Source of the DNA: Calditrichia bacterium
GTDB taxonomy: Bacteria > Calditrichota > Calditrichia > Calditrichales > J004
DNA length: 64,000 nt
NCBI GenBank assembly: GCA_020635035.1
Contig: JACKAO010000010.1
Span: 1 to 64,000, forward strand
Reading direction: 5' to 3'
Positions 59,623-64,000 of the stretch are shown piece after piece. The notes beneath the pieces were generated by a model that was not told the origin of the DNA, made no database searches, and saw nothing but the letters and a program-made list of their open reading frames with translations. The translations under genes were made by a program, and so were the position numbers. Within the stretch, counting starts at the first letter, position 1. Every line of letters starts with the position of its first letter.

Positions 59623-60240
59623 ATGCCGGAAAATCTTTTAACATATTCTTTAACTGTTTTCACCGGATTCTTTGCTATCATGAATCCGATTGCCAACACG
59701 CCTGTTTTTCTTGGCCTGGTGGGAGACAGAAGTAACGCAGATAAAAAAGCCATCGCCAAAACAGCCAGTGTAACTGCATTCCTTATTGTTTTTTTCTTTG
59801 TTATCCTGGGTAAATACCTTTTTGAATTGTTTGGAATAACCATCCCTGCTTTTAAAATAACCGGCGGGATTTTGTTGTTTTACGTTGGCTTTGAAATGCT
59901 GCAGTCTAAAAAATCAAAAATCCATCACCAGGAAGAAATTGAACTGGATGACGGCGTAGCCATCTCACCTTTGGCTATTCCGATACTTGCCGGCCCGGGA
60001 ACAATTGTTACCGCGATGAACAATGTGACAAACGCCAGTTTCATTCATATTGCTATTGTAATTATTATTTTTGCCCTGATGACTTTTTTAACCTACCTGG
60101 CTTTCTCGCTGAGCGATTTAATCGTTAAAAAAATCGGCAACCACCTGATAACCGTTGTTGGTAAAATAATGGGACTAATCCTGGCAATTATGGGAACAGA
60201 TATGACTATTGCAGGAATCAAAATAGCGTTTGGCTTGTAA
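59623..60240 (+). CDS. MarC family integral membrane protein
   Basis: 205 residues from the ATG at 59623, six transmembrane helices. Conserved FAIMNPIANTPVFLGL (about 17-32) and ISPLAIPILAGPGTI (about 112-126) as in MarC proteins. The longer open frame starting at a TTG at 59584 overlaps the radical SAM gene and is less likely. Role of MarC is not established. Confidence 0.85.
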   Translation: MPENLLTYSLTVFTGFFAIMNPIANTPVFLGLVGDRSNADKKAIAKTASVTAFLIVFFFVILGKYLFELFGITIPAFKITGGILLFYVGFEMLQSKKSKIHHQEEIELDDGVAISPLAIPILAGPGTIVTAMNNVTNASFIHIAIVIIIFALMTFLTYLAFSLSDLIVKKIGNHLITVVGKIMGLILAIMGTDMTIAGIKIAFGL

Positions 60241-60274
60241 CCTTTTTTTTGTAATTAAATAATTTGGACGATTT

Positions 60275-61792
60275 ATGACGACTAATGATAATCACATCTA
60301 TGTTATTTTTGGCGCCTCCGGAGATCTTACAAAACGAAAATTAGTTCCGGCGATTTATTCTCTTTTTGTGCAGAAATTATTGCCGGAAAAATTCATCTTG
60401 CTGGGGTCTTCACGGACACATTTCTCCTCTGATGAATTCAGAGATAAGATGAAATCTGCGATTGAAGAGTTCAAAGAAATAGAAGATGACTCACGGATTG
60501 ATGAATTTGTTAAAAAGATTTTTTATACCCCGATAACTTTTGATGATGCTGCCAGCTATAAAAATCTGAAAGAAACGCTGACAAAATTCCGGTCTGATTA
60601 TAATATGGGTGGTAATACCATTTTTTATTTGTCGACACCGCCGAGCCTGTATGGAACTATCCCTAAAAACCTGGCAGCGGTTGGCTTAAATAAGCAGGAT
60701 GATGGCTGGAAAAGACTGATCATTGAAAAGCCTTTCGGCTATGATTTAGAGTCTGCAATAAAGCTTAAAGATCAGCTCCTGCAAGACTGGACTGAAAAAC
60801 AAATCTTCAGAATCGATCATTACCTGGGCAAAGAAACCGTTCAGAATCTTCTTGTGACCCGATTCTCGAATGGCATATTCGAGCCCCTTTGGAACCGAAA
60901 TTACATCAACCACATTGAGATAACTTCCGCTGAACAAATCGGCGTGGAAAAGCGCGGCGGATATTACGAGTCGTCCGGTGCCTTACGCGATATGGTTCAA
61001 AACCATCTGTTGCAGGTGGTAGGACTAACGGCCATGGAATCGCCATCATCACTGGAGCCTTCTGCGATACGAAATGAAATTTTAAAAGTATTCCAATCTT
61101 TGCGCCCGATAAAGAAAGAGCAGGTGAAAGAAGTTGCTATTCGCGGGCAATACGTTTCCTCGAAAATTAAAGGAGAATACATCCCCGGTTATCGGGAAGA
61201 AGAAGGCGTAAAGAAAGATTCTATGACGGAGACTTACGCTGCCCTTAAATTTTACATCGATAACTGGCGCTGGGGCGGTGTTCCGTTTTATATCCGCACC
61301 GGGAAGCGATTACCAACGCGTGTTACGGAAGTGGTTATCCATTTTAAAGAGACGCCGCATTTTTTATTCTCTCAAAACGAAATTGATCAGGCCAATAATC
61401 AACTCATAATTCGCATTCAGCCCAACGAAGGCATTTTATTGAAGTTTGGAATGAAAACCCCCGGCGCCGGCTTTGACGTTCAGAATGTAAACATGGATTT
61501 TCTTTATTCCGATCTTTCCAATCAAAGGATCCCTTCGGCTTATGAGCGTTTACTTTTTGATACAATGAAGGGCGATTCGACTCTTTTTGCCCGCACCGAA
61601 GAAGTTCTGGAAGCATGGAAATTTTTAACACCGGTCCTTGAAAGCTGGCACAATGGCAATAATATACCACTATTTGGTTATCCCGCCGGTACCTGGGGAC
61701 CGGAAAATGCCGATGATCTTGTTGAAGGGAAAAATATCTGGCGCTGTGCCAGTAAAAACCTTGCCAATGATGGGGTTTATTGTGAACTCTAA
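60275..61792 (+). CDS. zwf: Glucose-6-phosphate 1-dehydrogenase
   Basis: First, NADP-reducing step of the oxidative pentose phosphate pathway. 505 residues. Nucleotide-binding GASGDLTKRKLVPAIYSLFV at about 13-32; substrate-site RIDHYLGKETVQNLLV at about 184-199 with the catalytic His. ATG start. Its end overlaps pgl. Confidence 0.96.
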   Translation: MTTNDNHIYVIFGASGDLTKRKLVPAIYSLFVQKLLPEKFILLGSSRTHFSSDEFRDKMKSAIEEFKEIEDDSRIDEFVKKIFYTPITFDDAASYKNLKETLTKFRSDYNMGGNTIFYLSTPPSLYGTIPKNLAAVGLNKQDDGWKRLIIEKPFGYDLESAIKLKDQLLQDWTEKQIFRIDHYLGKETVQNLLVTRFSNGIFEPLWNRNYINHIEITSAEQIGVEKRGGYYESSGALRDMVQNHLLQVVGLTAMESPSSLEPSAIRNEILKVFQSLRPIKKEQVKEVAIRGQYVSSKIKGEYIPGYREEEGVKKDSMTETYAALKFYIDNWRWGGVPFYIRTGKRLPTRVTEVVIHFKETPHFLFSQNEIDQANNQLIIRIQPNEGILLKFGMKTPGAGFDVQNVNMDFLYSDLSNQRIPSAYERLLFDTMKGDSTLFARTEEVLEAWKFLTPVLESWHNGNNIPLFGYPAGTWGPENADDLVEGKNIWRCASKNLANDGVYCEL

Positions 61793-62507
61793 AATTCATG
61801 TAAGCAAAACAATTGAACAACTCTCTGAATATTTTGCCCAACTGCTGATAAATAAAACCCGTGCCGGAAGCGATCATTTTAATGTTTCTTTGTCCGGTGG
61901 CTCAACGCCAAAAAATATTTTTGAATATCTCGCGGCTTTTCATCAAAAAAGCATACCCTGGGGCAAAATAAAATTTTTTTGGGGGGACGAACGCTGTGTT
62001 CCGCCAACAGATTCTGATAGCAATTTTAAGATGGCAAATGATTCCCTGCTTGCTAAACTGGAAATCCCTGCTGAAAATATTTTCCGGATTAAGGGCGAAA
62101 ATGACCCGCAGTCCGAAGCGGATAATTATAACATATTGTTACAAAATCAAATCAAAACTGAAAATGGTTTTCCCAGGTTTGATTTAATCATGCTGGGTCT
62201 TGGTGAAGATGGTCACACCGCTTCAATTTTCCCCAATCAAAAGGAATTACTGGAATCGGATAAAATTTGTGCGGTTGCAGTCCATCCTGAGAGCGGACAA
62301 AAAAGAATTACTTTAACAGGCAAAGTTATAAACAATGCAGCGACTGTTGTATTTATTGCCACCAGCCAAAAAAAATCAAAAGTTGCCGGTGAAATCCTGA
62401 GTCAAAAAGGGCTTTATAAAAATTATCCCGCTTCATTTATTGATCCTGAAAATGGTGAACTTTATTGGTTACTTGACCAGGATTCTGCACCAACATTTTT
62501 GCGATAA
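61782..62507 (+). CDS. pgl: 6-phosphogluconolactonase
   Basis: Hydrolyses the lactone made by zwf. From GTG at 61782 it is 241 residues; the TGGGG at 61771 with 6-7 nt spacing supports this start, while ATG at 61770 is an alternative and the much longer frame from 61638 lies inside zwf and is not used. Motifs LSGGSTPKNIFEYL, FFWGDERCVPPTDSDSNF and LGLGEDGHTASIFP. Overlaps zwf by 11 nt. gnd is not in the window. Its stop touches the stop of the convergent gene with no gap. Confidence 0.93.
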   Translation: MNSKIHVSKTIEQLSEYFAQLLINKTRAGSDHFNVSLSGGSTPKNIFEYLAAFHQKSIPWGKIKFFWGDERCVPPTDSDSNFKMANDSLLAKLEIPAENIFRIKGENDPQSEADNYNILLQNQIKTENGFPRFDLIMLGLGEDGHTASIFPNQKELLESDKICAVAVHPESGQKRITLTGKVINNAATVVFIATSQKKSKVAGEILSQKGLYKNYPASFIDPENGELYWLLDQDSAPTFLR

Positions 62508-62762
62508 TTACGCCTTATTAAATAAACCCATTACTTTTCTTTTGATGCATAAAAAATCGCTCTTAAATGAAACCGGGTTTCCCTTTCTTATGCCTTCCAG
62601 GTAGGAAAAAGGAACAATCCATAGAGCAATTAACAAATTGATAGCCAATTGTTCGTGTTCATGCATTTGCCAGATTCTCAGCATATAAGGTGATAGCAGC
62701 ATCGCTGCTGCAAAAATGATTGAAATGATAATGTTAAGTATTCCAGCTTTTCGTTTATTCAT
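62508..62762 (-). CDS. Small two-helix membrane protein, unknown
   Basis: 84 residues with two predicted transmembrane segments (ILNIIISIIFAAAMLLSP at about 8-25 and LAINLLIALWIVPFSYLEG at about 39-57), then a basic tail. No family recognised. Last gene of a minus-strand run with the 46- and 292-residue membrane proteins. ATG start, GGATAC upstream. Confidence 0.6.
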   Translation of the reverse strand: MNKRKAGILNIIISIIFAAAMLLSPYMLRIWQMHEHEQLAINLLIALWIVPFSYLEGIRKGNPVSFKSDFLCIKRKVMGLFNKA

Positions 62763-62787
62763 TGTGTATCCTTTTTGTATGATTTAT

Positions 62788-62928
62788 TTATGAATTATTT
62801 TCGTTGCCAAGGTTTTTCTTTAATTCTTCAAATTCCTTTCTTAACGCCGCAATTTGTGTCCAGGCAATTATTGCAAAGGACATGGCGCTCATTCCAAAAA
62901 TAAATCCGAGTAATCCCATTGCTTCCAT
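62788..62928 (-). CDS. 46-residue membrane protein with coiled-coil tail, unknown
   Basis: Predicted: MEAMGLLGFIFGMSAMSFAI, then IAWTQIAALRKEFEELKKNL and GNENNS. One hydrophobic helix (about 5-24), then a charged heptad-like helix. Supported by an excellent ribosome site (AAGGAG, 6 nt, ATG) and by fitting exactly between its neighbours. Family not recognised. Confidence 0.7.
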   Translation of the reverse strand: MEAMGLLGFIFGMSAMSFAIIAWTQIAALRKEFEELKKNLGNENNS

Positions 62929-62978
62929 CTTCAACTCCTTTTTATTCTCAAATAATTTTTCATTTATTAAACGCGAAG

Positions 62979-63857
62979 TTATGCTTTGGTAGTGGCAGCA
63001 TCCTCTTTATAAACATCAAAATCGATATTTTCTATGCGAAGGTTGCGGAGCATCGTTCCGGCGCCAAGCAATGCTACTAACTGAAAATATAAACTGTTTA
63101 TGATAATCTCTATTTTATCAAAGCCAAATTCATCTACTATAATAGTTGCTATAAAAAAAAGGCTTACAGCCATGCTTGTAAATACCAATGATTTAAAAGT
63201 AAACTCCGTTTGCCTGATCCGATCTTTTGAAGCCTGATAAGGATCTAATTTTTTTCCGTAAATATTCCAGAGAATGATTGCGGCAAATAACAGGTTACAC
63301 ACTACCAGGGAAGATATCCTGATCAATGCATCTGAATCCCAGTGAAAGCGCAGATCGGGCATATAAAGCTCGAATAGCACATAGGACAGAAACGTTATTA
63401 ATGCCAGCCAGATATAGATCGGCGAGATAAAATCAAACAATCGACGCGGTTGTAAAGTAGCTTTTCGTGTTGTTCGTTTATCAGCTTCGCGCATCAGTTT
63501 AAATTGTTTAAATCCGGACAATTCCAATAAAATAAAAGGGAAAAATTGGACTATCCCGTAAAAAAGCGGCATTGCTTCAGCATGCTTTTGATTTACGCCG
63601 GAATTATAATCCCAGGATATAACCGTTCCCAGCAATATGAGTCCAATCAAAAAAATCAAACCATTTATCATACGATAATTACGCTGGGCTTTCGCATAAT
63701 ATTCGAGTGGTTTTGGATATAATTTGGGGTGTGATTGCGGTGGAAATTTTGCAACAACCTGTCGTGTCCGCTCTAGTATCCTGTTGGGATAATAAAAAGA
63801 AACAAGAAATACCTGTGATGCAAAAACAAGGTAAAATAAAAAATTAAAATATGTCAC
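62979..63857 (-). CDS. Polytopic membrane protein, unknown, GTG start
   Basis: 292 residues, about seven transmembrane helices (for example NFLFYLVFASQVFLVSFYYP at the N terminus, GLIFLIGLILLGTVISW near 65-81, FFPFILLELSGF near 105-116, PIYIWLALITFLSYVLFEL near 145-163). A basic cytoplasmic loop (KRTTRKATLQPRRLFD) lies in the middle. The TTG frame start at 63872 contains the GGAG site, so GTG at 63857 is preferred. The upstream gene's stop is at 63869. No family recognised. Confidence 0.68.
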   Translation of the reverse strand: MTYFNFLFYLVFASQVFLVSFYYPNRILERTRQVVAKFPPQSHPKLYPKPLEYYAKAQRNYRMINGLIFLIGLILLGTVISWDYNSGVNQKHAEAMPLFYGIVQFFPFILLELSGFKQFKLMREADKRTTRKATLQPRRLFDFISPIYIWLALITFLSYVLFELYMPDLRFHWDSDALIRISSLVVCNLLFAAIILWNIYGKKLDPYQASKDRIRQTEFTFKSLVFTSMAVSLFFIATIIVDEFGFDKIEIIINSLYFQLVALLGAGTMLRNLRIENIDFDVYKEDAATTKA

Positions 63858-63868
63858 TGATGTCTCCT

Positions 63869-64000
63869 TCAAATACTGCGATTATTCATTACATTTGCAA
63901 AAGCGATGCGGATTTCGGAATCAGTCACTCCTGACTCCCTAAATGTTGAAATCATCCCGCTTAATTTATCTGTCACCCATTCATTCAGATCCACTTTGCA
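63869..64000 (-). CDS. C-terminal 43 residues of an unidentified gene, truncated by the window edge
   Basis: Minus-strand frame reading CKVDLNEWVTDKLSGMISTF, then RESGVTDSEIRIAFANVMNN and RSI, with a TGA stop at 63869-63871. It ends 12 nt upstream of the next start (GTG at 63857), as an operon partner would. A soluble, charged helical C terminus; not assignable. Confidence 0.55.
   Translation of the reverse strand, partial: CKVDLNEWVTDKLSGMISTFRESGVTDSEIRIAFANVMNNRSI

Noticed and set aside
61638..61781. N-terminal extension of the pgl frame
   Set aside because: Lies wholly inside zwf, whose reading is conserved; 6PGL homology begins after this segment.

Overview
The window is 64 kb of a bacterial chromosome, about 42% G+C by eye, densely coding, with no insertion sequence, phage gene or CRISPR array that I can see. 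The lineage is probably Gram-negative and free-living: it has a TonB-dependent receptor, a TolC-type outer-membrane factor, lipoproteins and secreted enzymes. Promoters I can read are ordinary sigma-70 type (TTGACA, 16-17 nt spacer, TAnnnT), not the Bacteroidetes TTG/TAnnTTTG type. An FCB-group lineage such as Calditrichota fits the protein flavour, but that assignment is inference and low confidence.

Region 1 (1-17,300, minus strand) is one long translation/transcription block: tRNA-Thr(TGT), tRNA-Gly(TCC), tRNA-Thr(GGT), tuf, rpmG, tRNA-Trp(CCA), secE, nusG, rplK, rplA, rplJ, rplL, rpoB, rpoC, rpsL, rpsG, fusA and a second tuf. The two tuf genes are identical and lie 15.5 kb apart as direct repeats. 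Region 2 (17,300-23,200) is protein quality control: rpsT on the plus strand, then lon, clpX, clpP and tig on the minus strand. Region 3 (23,300-34,000) is accessory metabolism: a secreted metzincin-like protease, a multi-module secreted glycoside-hydrolase-like protein, a two-gene xanthine-dehydrogenase-type molybdoenzyme, a small lipoprotein, an orphan Tat-type 2Fe-2S subunit and a methyltransferase.

Region 4 (34,100-38,800) is a thiamin salvage operon under a TPP riboswitch with an intrinsic terminator: TonB receptor, thiamin pyrophosphokinase and an SSS-family carrier. Region 5 (38,800-45,350, minus) is a MacAB/TolC-like ABC export cassette with a Yip1 protein. Region 6 (45,400-52,450, minus) is housekeeping: CCA-adding enzyme, C-terminal processing protease, tmk, rsmI, nadE and nnr. 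An ECF sigma factor, rdgB and a four-tRNA cluster (Pro, Arg, His, Glu) follow on the plus strand.

Region 7 (54,350-64,000) holds a three-subunit proton-translocating transhydrogenase, a small secreted WXXGXW-type protein, a flavin reductase-like protein, a PflX-like radical SAM protein, a MarC protein, zwf-pgl (oxidative pentose phosphate branch, NADPH supply alongside the transhydrogenase) and a terminal minus-strand cassette of uncharacterised small membrane proteins running off the window.

No clear new defence or mobile system is visible. The most interesting unexplained items are the terminal membrane cassette, the orphan Tat 2Fe-2S protein, a GTAC-phased palindrome between pntA and the WXXGXW gene, the 75-nt palindrome between clpX and lon, and the unusually frequent non-ATG starts in core genes.
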